Source: Acidimicrobiia bacterium
GTDB lineage: Bacteria; Actinomycetota; Acidimicrobiia; Acidimicrobiales; Bin134
Assembly: GCA_022819825.1 (NCBI GenBank)
Contig: JAJEGM010000015.1
Coordinates: forward strand, 1 to 64,000
Direction of reading: 5' to 3'
DNA: 64,000 bases
Part shown: in pieces, positions 32,976-42,892 of the stretch
How the letters are laid out: each line of letters opens with the position of its first letter
How positions within the stretch are numbered: the stretch's first letter is position 1
Made by a program: the position numbers and the translations under genes
The notes under the pieces: model-generated
What the model was told of the DNA's origin: nothing
The model's database searches: none
Seen by the model: the letters and a program-made list of their open reading frames with translations, nothing else

Positions 32976-34331
32976 CTATTCCAACGTCACCTCTTCGCAA
33001 CGCGACGGCGCTCTGGCCGGATTGAACACTCGGGGCCGCGAGATGAACCCCGTTCCCAAACGATCAGTGTTCAGATAAGCCTCAATGGCATCCGCGGTGG
33101 CTTTGGAGGCCACGCTGATGTATCCGTCGGTGGCAAACAGCGCGGCCTCGGAGGGGTTGGACAAAAAGCCGTACTCGATAAGAACAGCCGGCACATTGGG
33201 GCGGCGGATCATGCCGTAGGCGTCATGGCCGTCGGGAAGCAGCACCCGCAGCACGCCGGCGTCGGCATGCCTGCCCCACCGAATGTTGGGAAAGGCGCTC
33301 AGCGCAGTGGTGATCTCCTCATAAAGGAGCCCTCCCAAGCGGGCCGAATCGGCTTGTGGTTCTGAGCGCGACACCGATTGCACATACACCTCGGTGCCCG
33401 GCGTGCCGCTTATTCGCCCCGTGGGTGCGTTGTGGTGGACCGAAACGATGGCATCGGCCCCCAAGGCGTCGGCGAAGGCGGCCCGAACCGACAGGAGCGA
33501 ACCGTAGGAACCGGTGCGAGCGAGCACCGCTGAGATATCGCGAGCCGCGAGCTCCTCTTGAATGGCGCGGCTGAGGGTCAGGTTCAGGTCGCGCTCCACC
33601 AGGCCGTTAGGCCCCACAGCCCCGGTGTCCCACCATCCCCCGTGGCCGGGGTCGATCACGATCTGCGCCCCATATATGGGCTGACCGGCGGACACCTCCG
33701 CGGTATTGCCGCACGGCGTGCGAACCAGATAGCCGCTTCCCACTCGCCCGAGAACCGCCACCGGCACACCCCTGGGCGTAATCAGTCCCCGCGGGGTGCC
33801 TTCCTCCCCGTCTGCCGGAGGTTCGCCAATATCGGGGGGCGAGAATTGAACCGGCGGGGGTGAAACCGTGAGCGGCGAACTAGAGCGCCATCGCCCGGTC
33901 TCGACGTCGTCGGACAAGAACCGGCGGGTGGGGAGCATCCGACTCCCCCAACCAACGCCCTCCCCCAACTGCTGCAACGCCACTTCGGTTCCACCGGCGG
34001 CAACCCGGCGGGCGGCAATGCGAACCCACTGTTCTCCGGCCAGGGTCTGCACCGCCACCGGCGAGCTGTACCGCCAGCGCCCGATCTCGACGTCGTCAGA
34101 CAAGAACCGCTCTGCCGGCAGCACCCGATCACCCCAATGGCTGCCGCCTTCGTACGGCTGCACGGCTACTTCGGTTCCACCGGTGGCAACCCGGCGGGCG
34201 GCAATCCGCAGCTGGACTTCGCTCTGGGCGCCAGCCGAAGAGCAGATCGCGCCCACAACTGCGGAAATGAGCACGATCGCTACCGCCACCCGTAGGCGAT
34301 TAGACCGCCTCTCTTCTATTGGCGCGCTCAC
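32976..34331 (-). CDS. N-acetylmuramoyl-L-alanine amidase with two N-terminal repeats
   Basis: 451 residues from GTG at 34331 (GGGGG just upstream). Signal peptide RLRVAVAIVLISAVVGAICSS with cleavage near AGAQS. Two tandem repeats of about 55 residues follow (RIAARRVATGGTEVA...RFLSDDVEIGRWRYSSP and RIAARRVAAGGTEVA...RFLSDDVETGRWRSSSP), which are 70-80% alike and probably bind the wall. The Amidase_3 domain holds Zn ligands in VIDPGHGG, ERDLNLT and VSVHHNA plus the catalytic Glu in LIEYGFLSN. It cleaves peptidoglycan stem peptides during cell separation. GTG at 34358 is an alternative start. Confidence 0.9.
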   Translation of the reverse strand: MSAPIEERRSNRLRVAVAIVLISAVVGAICSSAGAQSEVQLRIAARRVATGGTEVAVQPYEGGSHWGDRVLPAERFLSDDVEIGRWRYSSPVAVQTLAGEQWVRIAARRVAAGGTEVALQQLGEGVGWGSRMLPTRRFLSDDVETGRWRSSSPLTVSPPPVQFSPPDIGEPPADGEEGTPRGLITPRGVPVAVLGRVGSGYLVRTPCGNTAEVSAGQPIYGAQIVIDPGHGGWWDTGAVGPNGLVERDLNLTLSRAIQEELAARDISAVLARTGSYGSLLSVRAAFADALGADAIVSVHHNAPTGRISGTPGTEVYVQSVSRSEPQADSARLGGLLYEEITTALSAFPNIRWGRHADAGVLRVLLPDGHDAYGMIRRPNVPAVLIEYGFLSNPSEAALFATDGYISVASKATADAIEAYLNTDRLGTGFISRPRVFNPARAPSRCEEVTLE

Positions 34332-34414
34332 TGAGCCCCCACATCCATAGCCCTCCACAACTAGCGGCCCGCAGCCAATTTCGCCAAACGAGGTGGCTGC
34401 TCATGGTGCGTCGG

Positions 34415-36898
34415 TCAGGCGATGGCGATCTCCCCGGAGGGATCGAGACTGGCGGTGACGGTGGCCCCCTCCCCAATGGCACCGCTGAGGACGGACTCGG
34501 CGAGGCGGTCGGCCAGGCCCCGTTGGATCACCCGTTTGAGCGGGCGGGCACCGTAGGCCGGGTCGTAGCCGTCGGCGGCCAGCTTGGCCCGAACTTCGTC
34601 TGCAACCACGAGGTGGATACGGCGGTCAGACAGGCGTTCCGCCAGGCGGTCGATCTGGAGGTCGACTATCTGGGCGAGGTGCTCGGGTTTGAGCTCGCCG
34701 AACGTCACGATGTCGTCGATGCGGTTCACGAACTCGGGGCGGAAGTACTCCTTGGGATCCACGGCCAGGTTGGACGTCATGATCAGCACCGCATTGGTGA
34801 AGTCCACTGTGCGCCCCTGCCCGTCGGTGAGCCGGCCGTCGTCCAAGAGCTGCAAGAGCACATTGAACACTTCGGGATGGGCCTTCTCGATCTCGTCCAG
34901 CAGCACCACCGCATAGGGACGGCGCCGCACCGCTTCGGTGAGCTGGCCGCCATCGTCGAACCCCACATAGCCAGGGGGCGCACCGATGAGGCGAGACACG
35001 CTGTGGCGCTCCATGTACTCCGACATGTCGATGCGGACCATGGCCCGCTCGTCGTCGAACAGAAAATCGGCCAGAGTGCGGGCCAGCTCGGTCTTGCCCA
35101 CCCCGGTGGGGCCGATGAACAGGAACGATCCTATGGGCCGGTTCGGGTCGGACAGCCCGGCCCGGCTTCGACGGATGGCCGAGGCCACCAGGTGCACCGG
35201 CTCGGTCTGGCCGATCACCCTCTGGCTCAACACCGATTCCAGGCGCAGCAGCTTGTCGGTCTCCCCCTCCATCAGGCGGGTGACGGGCACGCCGGTCCAG
35301 CGGGACACCACGGCGGCCACGTCGTCGGGGTCCACCTCTTCCTTCAACATCTGCCGGTCGGTTTGCAGTTCCACCAGCCGCTGGTCGGCCTCGGCGATCT
35401 GGCGTTCCAGCTCCGGCAGCTTCCCGAAGCGGATCTCCGCGGCCCGCTCCAGGTCGGCTTCTCGATCGAGGGCGGTGCTCAGGGCGTCGTGTTCTTCCTT
35501 GAGCGTCCTGATCTGGCCGATGGCCTCCTTCTCCGACTGCCAGTGGGCTTGCATCCCGGCCAGCTCTTCCCGCAAGTTGGCCAGCTCCTCTTCGAGAGTC
35601 TCGAGGCGCTCGGCCGACGCGGCATCGGATTCCTTGGCCAGGGCCACCTGCTCTATCTCCAGTTGGCGGATGCGGCGGTCCACCACGTCGATCTCGGTGG
35701 GCATGGAGTCGATCTCGATGCGGAGCATGGAGGCAGCCTCGTCCACCAAGTCGATGGCCTTGTCGGGCAGAAATCGCCCGGTCACGTATCGGTCGGAGAG
35801 CACCGCAGCCGACACCAAGGCCGCGTCTTGGATGCGAACCCCGTGGTGGACCTCATAGCGCTCTTTGAGCCCCCGCAAAATGGCAATGGCGTCCTCCACC
35901 GACGGCTCGCCCACGTACACCTGTTGGAAGCGGCGTTCTAGGGCGGCGTCCTTTTCGATGTGGGTGCGGAACTCGTCCAGCGTGGTGGCGCCGATCATGC
36001 GAAGCTCCCCGCGGGCCAGCATGGGCTTGATCATGTTGCCGGCATCCATGGCCCCCTCGGCCGCGCCCGCGCCCACAATGGTGTGCAACTCGTCCATGAA
36101 GGTGATCACCTCGCCATCGGCATCGGTGATCTCCTTCAGCACTGCCTTGAGCCGCTCTTCGAACTCGCCCCGGTACTTGGCCCCGGCCACCATGGCCGAC
36201 ATGTCGAGGGCCACCAGCCGCTTGTTCTTCAGCCCTTCGGGTACATCCCCGTCGGCGATGCGCAAGGCCAAGCCCTCCACGATGGCGGTCTTGCCCACGC
36301 CGGGCTCGCCGATCAGCACGGGATTGTTCTTGGTGCGGCGGCTCAGCACCTGGATGGTGCGGCGGATCTCCTCGTCCCGGCCGATCACGGGATCGAGCTT
36401 GCCGTCACGGGCCAACACGGTGAGATCTCGGCCGTACTTCTCCAACGCTTGATAGGAGTCTTCCGGGGTGGTTGAGGTCACTCGATGAGACCCCCGCACC
36501 TCGGCCAGAGCCTCCAGCAGCCGGTTGCGGCCCACCCCCACCCGGTCGGCCATGGCCAGCAGCAGGTGTTCTGTCGACAGGTATTCGTCGTCCAGTTCGA
36601 TGCGGGCGACGTCGGCGGTCTCGATGGTCTTCACCAGCTCCCGTGCGGGGCTGATCTCGGCACCATAGGCCGACGGCAGTCGATCGAGCTCGGCCTCCAG
36701 CTGCGTCCGCAGCTCGGGCAGCGCCACGCCGGTGCGCTGCAACACCGGCAGCACCACCCCGTCGGTTTGGCCGATCAACGCCAGCAACAAGTGGTCGGGG
36801 GTTACTTCTGGATGGCTCTTCGATTGGGCTGCGGTGGTGGCGTCGTTGAATGCCTCCCTGGTCTTCAGGGTCCACCGGTTGGGGTCAAGCATCGGCAT
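34415..36898 (-). CDS. clpB: Disaggregase ClpB
   Basis: 827 residues: N-domain, first AAA+ module ([13 protein letters not shown] at 197-209, then [15 protein letters not shown]), coiled-coil middle domain (about 400-520), second AAA+ module ([46 protein letters not shown]) and [12 protein letters not shown]. With DnaK it resolves protein aggregates. Between TSNL and FRPEF only 7 residues remain, about 10 fewer than in mycobacterial ClpB as I recall it. It has a ribosome-binding site (GAGGTG) and a HAIR-like operator 47 bases upstream. Confidence 0.96.
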   Translation of the reverse strand: MPMLDPNRWTLKTREAFNDATTAAQSKSHPEVTPDHLLLALIGQTDGVVLPVLQRTGVALPELRTQLEAELDRLPSAYGAEISPARELVKTIETADVARIELDDEYLSTEHLLLAMADRVGVGRNRLLEALAEVRGSHRVTSTTPEDSYQALEKYGRDLTVLARDGKLDPVIGRDEEIRRTIQVLSRRTKNNPVLIGEPGVGKTAIVEGLALRIADGDVPEGLKNKRLVALDMSAMVAGAKYRGEFEERLKAVLKEITDADGEVITFMDELHTIVGAGAAEGAMDAGNMIKPMLARGELRMIGATTLDEFRTHIEKDAALERRFQQVYVGEPSVEDAIAILRGLKERYEVHHGVRIQDAALVSAAVLSDRYVTGRFLPDKAIDLVDEAASMLRIEIDSMPTEIDVVDRRIRQLEIEQVALAKESDAASAERLETLEEELANLREELAGMQAHWQSEKEAIGQIRTLKEEHDALSTALDREADLERAAEIRFGKLPELERQIAEADQRLVELQTDRQMLKEEVDPDDVAAVVSRWTGVPVTRLMEGETDKLLRLESVLSQRVIGQTEPVHLVASAIRRSRAGLSDPNRPIGSFLFIGPTGVGKTELARTLADFLFDDERAMVRIDMSEYMERHSVSRLIGAPPGYVGFDDGGQLTEAVRRRPYAVVLLDEIEKAHPEVFNVLLQLLDDGRLTDGQGRTVDFTNAVLIMTSNLAVDPKEYFRPEFVNRIDDIVTFGELKPEHLAQIVDLQIDRLAERLSDRRIHLVVADEVRAKLAADGYDPAYGARPLKRVIQRGLADRLAESVLSGAIGEGATVTASLDPSGEIAIA

Positions 36899-36944
36899 GC
36901 ACCTCTTCTCAAATCACTACTTCCTCTATGGTTAACCGGCACAA

Positions 36945-36965
36945 GTTGAGGGTATTCCACTCAAT
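36945..36965. promoter_or_regulatory. HAIR-like operator upstream of clpB
   Basis: GTTGAGG-N7-ACTCAAT matches the HspR inverted repeat CTTGAGT-N7-ACTCAAG at the central TTGAG/CTCAA and in spacing. It overlaps the end of the MFS gene and lies before clpB. In actinobacteria HspR represses clpB and dnaK through such sites. Confidence 0.6.
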
Positions 36966-38307
36966 TTTCCTTCTTGTGGGTCGCCATGCCTAACGACGCC
37001 AGCCCGGCCGCCCCGCAAACGATGGCCAAAACGGTGAAAAACAGGTCGTAGTCGTCCAAATCGCCTCCCAGCATGGCCACCCCGGCGGCCACTCCCACCG
37101 CACCTCCGATGCGGATGACGGTTTGGACAGTGCCCGCGGCCAGCCCCAGCTGGCCAGGGGGCACACCGAAGGCGATGGCGCTGTTGACCCCGGGGAAAGC
37201 GGTGCCCACTCCGAATCCCATCAACAGCGCAGCCGGGAACCACACTGCCGCCCACTCCCTCTCCGCACCGGCGAACACCGCCACCCACAGGCAGCCCAAG
37301 GCAATGCAGCCGGCCGCGGGAACCATCACCACTCGGTGGCCGAACCGCTCCATGATCCGGCCGGTGGCGTAGCCCACCGTGCTGGAAGCCGCAGTGAGCG
37401 GAGTGAGCAACAGTCCGGCTTCCAGGGTGCTGTACTCCCATGGCCCCCTGAGAAATTGCACCAGTGCCAGGAAGATGCCGAAGAACGCCACCCCCACCAG
37501 CACCGCCACCACCGCGGTGGACGCGAACACTCGGCTTCGGAACAAAGCGAGATCGATAACCGGCGAGGGGTGCCGACCGCAGCGAACCAGGAATGCCGCC
37601 ATTCCCACTACGGCCGCCGCGAACGCCCCGATTACCCGGGGATCGTCCGATCCCCACTCGTTGAACTGCACTATGCCCAGCACCAGGGCGGCCGTGCTGA
37701 GCCCAGCCAAAACCACCCCGACCATGTCGGGCAGTTCGGCGTCCTCGTCCGCCGTCGATTCGGAGATCAGGCTTCGGCGGGCCAGCACCGCCACCCCCAC
37801 CGGAGCGACCAGGAAGAACCCGGCCCGCCAGGAGGCGAATTCGATGGCCAACGCCCCCAGCGTGGGCGCGAGAGAGGCAACCACTCCAGCCACGGTCGAC
37901 CATACGCCCACCGCGATGGCCCGGCGCTGAGGTCCGAGGGTGGACATCACCAGGGCCAAACCGGAGGTGATGAGGCTGGAACCGCCGAAGGCCTGGTAGC
38001 ACCGGGCCGCGATCATGGCCGGCACATTGGGCGCCAACCCCACCGCGGCTGAGCCGGTCACGAATATGGCGATGGCCCAAAGGAACACCCGTCGGTGGCC
38101 GATGCGGTCGGCCAGTCGCCCCGCCGGAATAAGCAGGGCCGCCACCATGATGTTGTAGCCGCTTATCACCCACGACACCTGGGTCGCCGGAGTGTCGCTA
38201 AAGGTGTCGATGATCTCCGGATAGGCCACGAACATCAGGGTCACGTCCAGGGAGCTGGCCGCCGAAGCCAGCGACACCAGCCACAACGCCTTCCACTCCC
38301 GGCTCAC
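36961..38307 (-). CDS. MFS transporter, DHA2-like
   Basis: 448 residues with 13-14 predicted spans. LDVTLMFVAYPEIIDTF and AGRLADRIGHRRVFL (motif A), with SSLITSGLALVMSTLGPQRRAIAVGVWSTVAGVVASLAPTLGA (motif C) point to the DHA2/EmrB-type drug-proton antiporters. Starts with GTG. No leaderless box is visible. It ends inside the HAIR-like operator of clpB. Confidence 0.9.
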   Translation of the reverse strand: MSREWKALWLVSLASAASSLDVTLMFVAYPEIIDTFSDTPATQVSWVISGYNIMVAALLIPAGRLADRIGHRRVFLWAIAIFVTGSAAVGLAPNVPAMIAARCYQAFGGSSLITSGLALVMSTLGPQRRAIAVGVWSTVAGVVASLAPTLGALAIEFASWRAGFFLVAPVGVAVLARRSLISESTADEDAELPDMVGVVLAGLSTAALVLGIVQFNEWGSDDPRVIGAFAAAVVGMAAFLVRCGRHPSPVIDLALFRSRVFASTAVVAVLVGVAFFGIFLALVQFLRGPWEYSTLEAGLLLTPLTAASSTVGYATGRIMERFGHRVVMVPAAGCIALGCLWVAVFAGAEREWAAVWFPAALLMGFGVGTAFPGVNSAIAFGVPPGQLGLAAGTVQTVIRIGGAVGVAAGVAMLGGDLDDYDLFFTVLAIVCGAAGLASLGMATHKKEN

Positions 38308-38393
38308 GGTTTCGACCCGGCCATTCGATTGCCACTGGGCAATCTGTTGGTGTCGCTGGGCCGCCCCACGACTCCCGACGGTACTCTCAGGCT

Positions 38394-39311
38394 ATGGACT
38401 CAACGCCGGTCATCATCGAAGTCGCCCTCAACGGCACCACCACCCGCGAGCGCAACCCCCACGTGCCCATCAGCCGGGAGGAGCTCATCGAGGAGGGCTT
38501 GGCCTGCATCGAGGCCGGGGCGACCATCGTCCACTGCCACATCGCCAATATGCGGGTGCCGGCGGAGGAGGCCGCCGCTGAATACCGGGCCACCTTCGAG
38601 CCCTGGGTAGCCGCAGACCCCGATGTGCTGGTGCTGCCCACGCTGGGATGGGGCCAGAACATGGCCGAAAAACTCGGCCATCTAGAGCTTCTGGCCGAGG
38701 GCGGCCTGCAGCGGCTGGGGTTCATCGACCCCGGCACCATGATCCTGGGTAAGGCCGGGGCCAATGGCCTCCCCGATCCCAACAGCCACGTGTACATCAA
38801 CACCTACGCCGACATGGAGGTGGCCATCGAGCAGTGCAACCGTCTGGGCCTGGGCATGCACTTCGCAATCTTCGAACCCGGGTTCCTCCGAAACGTGCTC
38901 TCCTATTGGCGGTACGGCCAGCTAACCCCCGGCTCCTTCGTGAAGTTCTACCTGGGCGGCCCCGGCGGCTACTTCGCCATCGGCGACAGCGTGAGTTTCG
39001 GACTGCCCCCCACCGAGAAGGCACTGGACGCCTATTTGGAAATGTTGGCGCTGGTCGACTGCGATCTGCCCTGGTTTGCCGCCGTAGTGGGCGGCGACCT
39101 CATCGAGTCCCCAATTCCCCAGCTAACCCTGGAGCGGGGCGGCCACCTCCGAGTGGGCCACGAGGACTACGCCGGCAACCGCCCCCGTCCCAACCATGAG
39201 CTAGTAGCCGAAGTCGCCGCCCTAGCCACCGACATGGGCCGTCGCGTGGCCACCGCCACCCAAGCCGTCGATATCCTCGGCCTCCCCACCCGCCAACCCG
39301 CCGGGGTCTAA
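38394..39311 (+). CDS. Beta-keto acid cleavage enzyme (BKACE, DUF849)
   Basis: 305 residues. IIEVALNGTTTRERNPHVPIS, AGATIVHCHI (the HxH Zn site), FIDPGTM, FAIFEPGFLRN and GDSVSFGLPPT are landmarks of DUF849 enzymes, which cleave a 3-keto acid with acetyl-CoA to acetoacetate and a new CoA ester. The specific keto acid is unknown. TACTCT (38382-38387) ends 6 nt before the ATG. Confidence 0.88.
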   Translation: MDSTPVIIEVALNGTTTRERNPHVPISREELIEEGLACIEAGATIVHCHIANMRVPAEEAAAEYRATFEPWVAADPDVLVLPTLGWGQNMAEKLGHLELLAEGGLQRLGFIDPGTMILGKAGANGLPDPNSHVYINTYADMEVAIEQCNRLGLGMHFAIFEPGFLRNVLSYWRYGQLTPGSFVKFYLGGPGGYFAIGDSVSFGLPPTEKALDAYLEMLALVDCDLPWFAAVVGGDLIESPIPQLTLERGGHLRVGHEDYAGNRPRPNHELVAEVAALATDMGRRVATATQAVDILGLPTRQPAGV

Positions 39312-39327
39312 AGCCCCGCGGCGGGTT
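39295..39327. terminator. Hairpin over the end of the BKACE gene
   Basis: AACCCGCCGGGG pairs with CCCCGCGGCGGGTT (two-base bulge), loop TCTAAAG containing the stop codon. A strong GC hairpin without U-tract, 23 bases before the -10 box of the next gene. Confidence 0.6.
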
Positions 39328-39362
39328 CCCCTGTGCTGATGTTGGCTTCTAGGGTTTGAGGC

Positions 39363-40499
39363 ATGGCCAGCGAATACCTTGACCGGGCTCGGGAGCTGCG
39401 CTCGCTGATCGACGAGAACGCGGCGAAGGGCGACGGGCTGCCGATTCCGCAGGAGACGGTCAATGCCCTCGTGGACGCCGAGCTGCACAAGGTGATGGTG
39501 CCGGCCGCGGTGGGCGGGATCGAGATTCCCGTCAACGACTGCATCGATGTGTGGACGGAGATCTCCCGGGCTGATGGCTCGGTGGGCTGGTGTTTGATGG
39601 CCAGTTGCGCGGCCACGGCCTATTTCGCGGCCTGGTGCCCGGATGAGCACATCGAGCGGATGTTTTCTGAGGGTGTGCCCCTGTCGGCGGGCCAGTTCGC
39701 CCCCAACGGCACCGCCATCCCCGATGGTGACGGCTTCCGTCTCAATGGCCGCTACTCGTTCGGCAGCGGTATCAACCACGCTCAATGGGCCGGCGCCGGG
39801 GTGTTCACCGAGGAGCCCGAAGGCGTCGACCCCCGTTTCCTGTTCGCCATCTACCCGGTGGAGAAGGCCCAGATCACCGGCAACTGGGACGTGATGGGCC
39901 TCCAAGCCACCGCCAGCTACGACTACACCCTCGAAGACGTGTACGTACCGGCCACCTCCACCTTCGACATGTTCGACCTCACCGTGTACCGGGGCGGCCC
40001 CCTCTACAAGCTGGGGGTGATGCCGCTCACCGCCGCCGGCCACGCCGGATTCGCCATCGGAGTGGTGCAGCGGGGGCTCGATGAGCTGCACTCGGTGGCC
40101 CGCTCCAAACACCGCATGGGCGATGCCACCCCGTTGGCTCAAAACGACCGCTTCGTCCATGAGATCGGGGAACTGGAGTCCCGCTTCCGGGCCGCCCGCG
40201 GCTGGCTCCACGACACCTTCGCCACCGCCGAGCGCAACGTGGTGGAGACCGGCGTGGTCGATCCGATGGACGTAATCCTCACCCGCCAAGCCACCGTGTT
40301 CGTCACCCAGGAGGGCGCCGACATCCTCCGCCGGGCGTACCTTCTGGCCGGCACCGACGCTCTCCGCTCCGGCGGCCTCCAGCGAGCCTTCCGCGACATC
40401 CACGCCGGCACCCAACACGTCTTCGCCGGCACCGGCCCCGCCCTAGAACTAGGCCGAGCCCTCCTCGACGCCGCCCCCGACAACCCCCTCGATGCCTAG
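39363..40499 (+). CDS. Acyl-CoA dehydrogenase-fold monooxygenase (HsaA-like)
   Basis: 378 residues. VNALVDAELHKVMVPAAVGGIEIPVNDCIDVWTEISRADGSVGWCLM and FGSGINHAQWAGAGVF...GNWDVMGLQATASYDYTLEDVYVP match the flavin-dependent hydroxylase branch (HsaA, HpaH-C2-type) of the dehydrogenase fold, which uses a separate reductase. A substrate such as a phenol or steroid-derived ring is plausible. TAGGGT (39350-39355) ends 7 nt before the ATG. Followed 9 bases later by an amidohydrolase. Confidence 0.83.
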   Translation: MASEYLDRARELRSLIDENAAKGDGLPIPQETVNALVDAELHKVMVPAAVGGIEIPVNDCIDVWTEISRADGSVGWCLMASCAATAYFAAWCPDEHIERMFSEGVPLSAGQFAPNGTAIPDGDGFRLNGRYSFGSGINHAQWAGAGVFTEEPEGVDPRFLFAIYPVEKAQITGNWDVMGLQATASYDYTLEDVYVPATSTFDMFDLTVYRGGPLYKLGVMPLTAAGHAGFAIGVVQRGLDELHSVARSKHRMGDATPLAQNDRFVHEIGELESRFRAARGWLHDTFATAERNVVETGVVDPMDVILTRQATVFVTQEGADILRRAYLLAGTDALRSGGLQRAFRDIHAGTQHVFAGTGPALELGRALLDAAPDNPLDA

Positions 40500-40508
40500 A
40501 AGGACTGA

Positions 40509-41684
40509 ATGCCCATGAGCACGGATCTTTTTGAGCGGTTCAAGGTCATTGATGTGGATACGCATCTGACCGAGCCGCCTGATGTGTGGACGGCGCGGAT
40601 GCCGGCCAGCTTGCATGACAAGGTGCCCCATATTGAGCGGGTTGACGGGCGGGACACTTGGATGGTGAACGGGGAGTCGCTGGGCTCGCCGGGTTACTAC
40701 TCCATGGCCGGGTTCGACGGGCTGATGCCGCTGAAGATCCCCGAGACCTACGACGAGATCGCCCCGTCGATGTACGACGCCCAAGCCCGGCTGGAGTTCA
40801 TGGACAGCCAGGGCATCTGGGCCCAGATCCTGTACCCCAACGTCGGAGGGTTCGGCAACGGCTACTTCCTGCGCCTTGGCGACCGGGAGGTGGTGGCCCA
40901 GTGCGTGGCCGCCTACAACGACTTCCTCTGCGACTGGACTTCGGCCGCCCCCGACCGGCTCATTCCCATCACCGCGGTGCCCTTCTGGGACATCGATCTG
41001 TCGCTGGCCGAGATCGAACGGTGCGCCGGGCTGGGCCACCGGGCCATCAACTTCTGCAACCAGCCCCAGGACTACGGCCAGCCCCCGCTGGGCCACCAGC
41101 ACTGGGATCCCATCTGGGCGTTGGCCCAAGATGCGGAATTGGCGGTGAGCTTCCACGTGGGCGGCGGCAACATGGGCACCCTCATGGCCGATGAGGCCGA
41201 GATGGGGTGGATGACCAACTTCGCCAAAGTTTCGTCGCTCATCTTCTTGGACAACATGCGCTGCATCGCCGATCTCATATTCGGCGGGGTGTGCCACCGG
41301 TTCCCGGAGCTGCAACTGGTGTCGGTGGAAAGCGGGGCTGGGTGGATTCCCCCGGCTCTCGAAGCATTCGACTGGCAGTGGCGCAACGGCGGCGTCCATC
41401 TCGAGCACCCCGAATACGACTTGCTGCCCAGCGAGTATTTCGAGCGCCAGATCTACGGCTGCTTCTGGTTCGAGCAGGCCGGCGCAGTGGCCGCCATCGA
41501 GCGGTTTCCCCACAACATCCTGTACGAGACCGACTATCCCCATCCCACCTGCCAGCACCCCGGCCCGGCCACTCCGGCCCAGTACCCCCGGGACTACGCG
41601 GAGTGGGCTCTTGGCGACTTGAGCGACGAGCTCTTGGCCAAGGTCCTCCACGACAACGCCGCCCGGGTCTACCAGCTGGACTGA
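40509..41684 (+). CDS. Amidohydrolase (ACMSD-like), paralogue of 19953
   Basis: 391 residues. VIDVDTHLTEPPDVW is the N-terminal metal motif, SFHVGGGNMG the central His, and ILYETDYPHPTC the C-terminal Asp. It resembles the gene at 19953 in length and layout. AGAAGGA precedes the ATG, so unlike most genes here it has a ribosome-binding site, in keeping with its place as second gene of an operon. ATG at 40515 is possible. Confidence 0.87.
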   Translation: MPMSTDLFERFKVIDVDTHLTEPPDVWTARMPASLHDKVPHIERVDGRDTWMVNGESLGSPGYYSMAGFDGLMPLKIPETYDEIAPSMYDAQARLEFMDSQGIWAQILYPNVGGFGNGYFLRLGDREVVAQCVAAYNDFLCDWTSAAPDRLIPITAVPFWDIDLSLAEIERCAGLGHRAINFCNQPQDYGQPPLGHQHWDPIWALAQDAELAVSFHVGGGNMGTLMADEAEMGWMTNFAKVSSLIFLDNMRCIADLIFGGVCHRFPELQLVSVESGAGWIPPALEAFDWQWRNGGVHLEHPEYDLLPSEYFERQIYGCFWFEQAGAVAAIERFPHNILYETDYPHPTCQHPGPATPAQYPRDYAEWALGDLSDELLAKVLHDNAARVYQLD

Positions 41685-41737
41685 CCCCGGGCTCCCAAAA
41701 CTGACCCAAAGCACGGGGGCGCCGGTACGCTGACCCG

Positions 41738-42892
41738 ATGGCCTTCGTCGTTCCTGCTACCACCGTCAACGACGCCTGCGGTCCTGATCCAGGATTCTTC
41801 TGTGAGCTGATCTTCGACAACACCGAGAACGAGCGGCTGGCCGAGATCGTCGGGTGGCTGGTGGAGCGGCCGCTGCGGATCATCCTCATCCTGCTGGCGG
41901 CCTGGATCATCAAGAAGATTGCCCACAAGGTGGTCGACCGGGCGGTGGCCCGATTGGTGCGCCAGAGCGAGACGGATACCGAGGAGCAGCTCGAAGACGC
42001 GGGCAAGCTGGACTTCGGCGCCCGGGCGGCCAAGGCCATCAACCGCATCCAAGAGCGCCAAGTCCGCAGCGCCCAGCGAATCGAGACCATTGCCGCAGTG
42101 TTGAAGAGCTTGGCCACCGCGCTCATCTTGGCGGTGGCCGCGCTCCTGTGCTTGAGCGAGCTCAACATCGATCTGGCCCCCTTGATCGCCGGTGCCGGTA
42201 TCGCCGGTCTGGCGGTGGGTTTCGGGGCTCAGTCGCTCGTACGGGACTTCTTGGCCGGGATGTTCATCCTGATTGAAGACCAGTTCGGGGTGGGCGACGT
42301 GGTGGACGTGGGCGACACTTCGGGAACCATCGAGAAGGTCAGCCTGCGCACCACCACCTTGCGAGACGTGAGCGGCGTGGTGTGGACCGTGCCCAACGGG
42401 GAGATCCACCGCACGGCCAATCACTCGCAACTGTGGTCAAGGGCCATCTTGGACATCGGGGTCAGCTACGACACCGACATCGACCAGGCCAGCGAGATCA
42501 TGAAGGCAGTGGCCGACGAACTGTGGCATGAGAACGACCCCGACCTGACCATTCTGGAGGAGCCCTCGGTGTGGGGCGTTCAGGAGCTGGGCAACGATGC
42601 CGTGGTCATCCGGCTGGTGGTCAAGACCGACCCCAGCGAGCAGTGGGGGGTTGGACGTGTGCTCCGGGCTCGCATCAAGAAGGCCTTCGACGAGGCCGGC
42701 ATCGAGATCCCCTTCCCTCAGCGCACTGTATGGATCCGCAACGAGAGCGAAGCTGATGAGAATGCCGAGCCGCGCTCGCCCGACTCAGTCGACCGGCGCG
42801 AAAGACCCGTCAGTACCGGCGAGGACGCCCCGCCCGCAGAACTCCCCGGCGACGGCGGCGGCCATGACGGCGGGGGCGGCGGAGACGAGTAG
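41738..42892 (+). CDS. Mechanosensitive channel of the MscS family
   Basis: 384 residues. Membrane spans at about residues 45-65 and 120-165, the last with the pore-lining IAGAGIAGLAVGFGAQSLVRDFLAG, then the beta domain EDQFGVGDVVDVGDTSGTIEKVSLRTTTLRD and VWTVPNGEI. It opens under membrane tension to release solutes. The last 36 residues are a Pro/Gly/Asp-rich tail (AELPGDGGGHDGGGGG) read entirely antisense to the thiolase-like gene, 108 bases. TACGCT (41726-41731) ends 6 nt before the ATG. Confidence 0.9.
   Translation: MAFVVPATTVNDACGPDPGFFCELIFDNTENERLAEIVGWLVERPLRIILILLAAWIIKKIAHKVVDRAVARLVRQSETDTEEQLEDAGKLDFGARAAKAINRIQERQVRSAQRIETIAAVLKSLATALILAVAALLCLSELNIDLAPLIAGAGIAGLAVGFGAQSLVRDFLAGMFILIEDQFGVGDVVDVGDTSGTIEKVSLRTTTLRDVSGVVWTVPNGEIHRTANHSQLWSRAILDIGVSYDTDIDQASEIMKAVADELWHENDPDLTILEEPSVWGVQELGNDAVVIRLVVKTDPSEQWGVGRVLRARIKKAFDEAGIEIPFPQRTVWIRNESEADENAEPRSPDSVDRRERPVSTGEDAPPAELPGDGGGHDGGGGGDE

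Noticed and set aside
34319-35941. 540-codon plus-strand frame over clpB
   Set aside because: Antisense shadow; clpB carries all AAA+ motifs on the minus strand.
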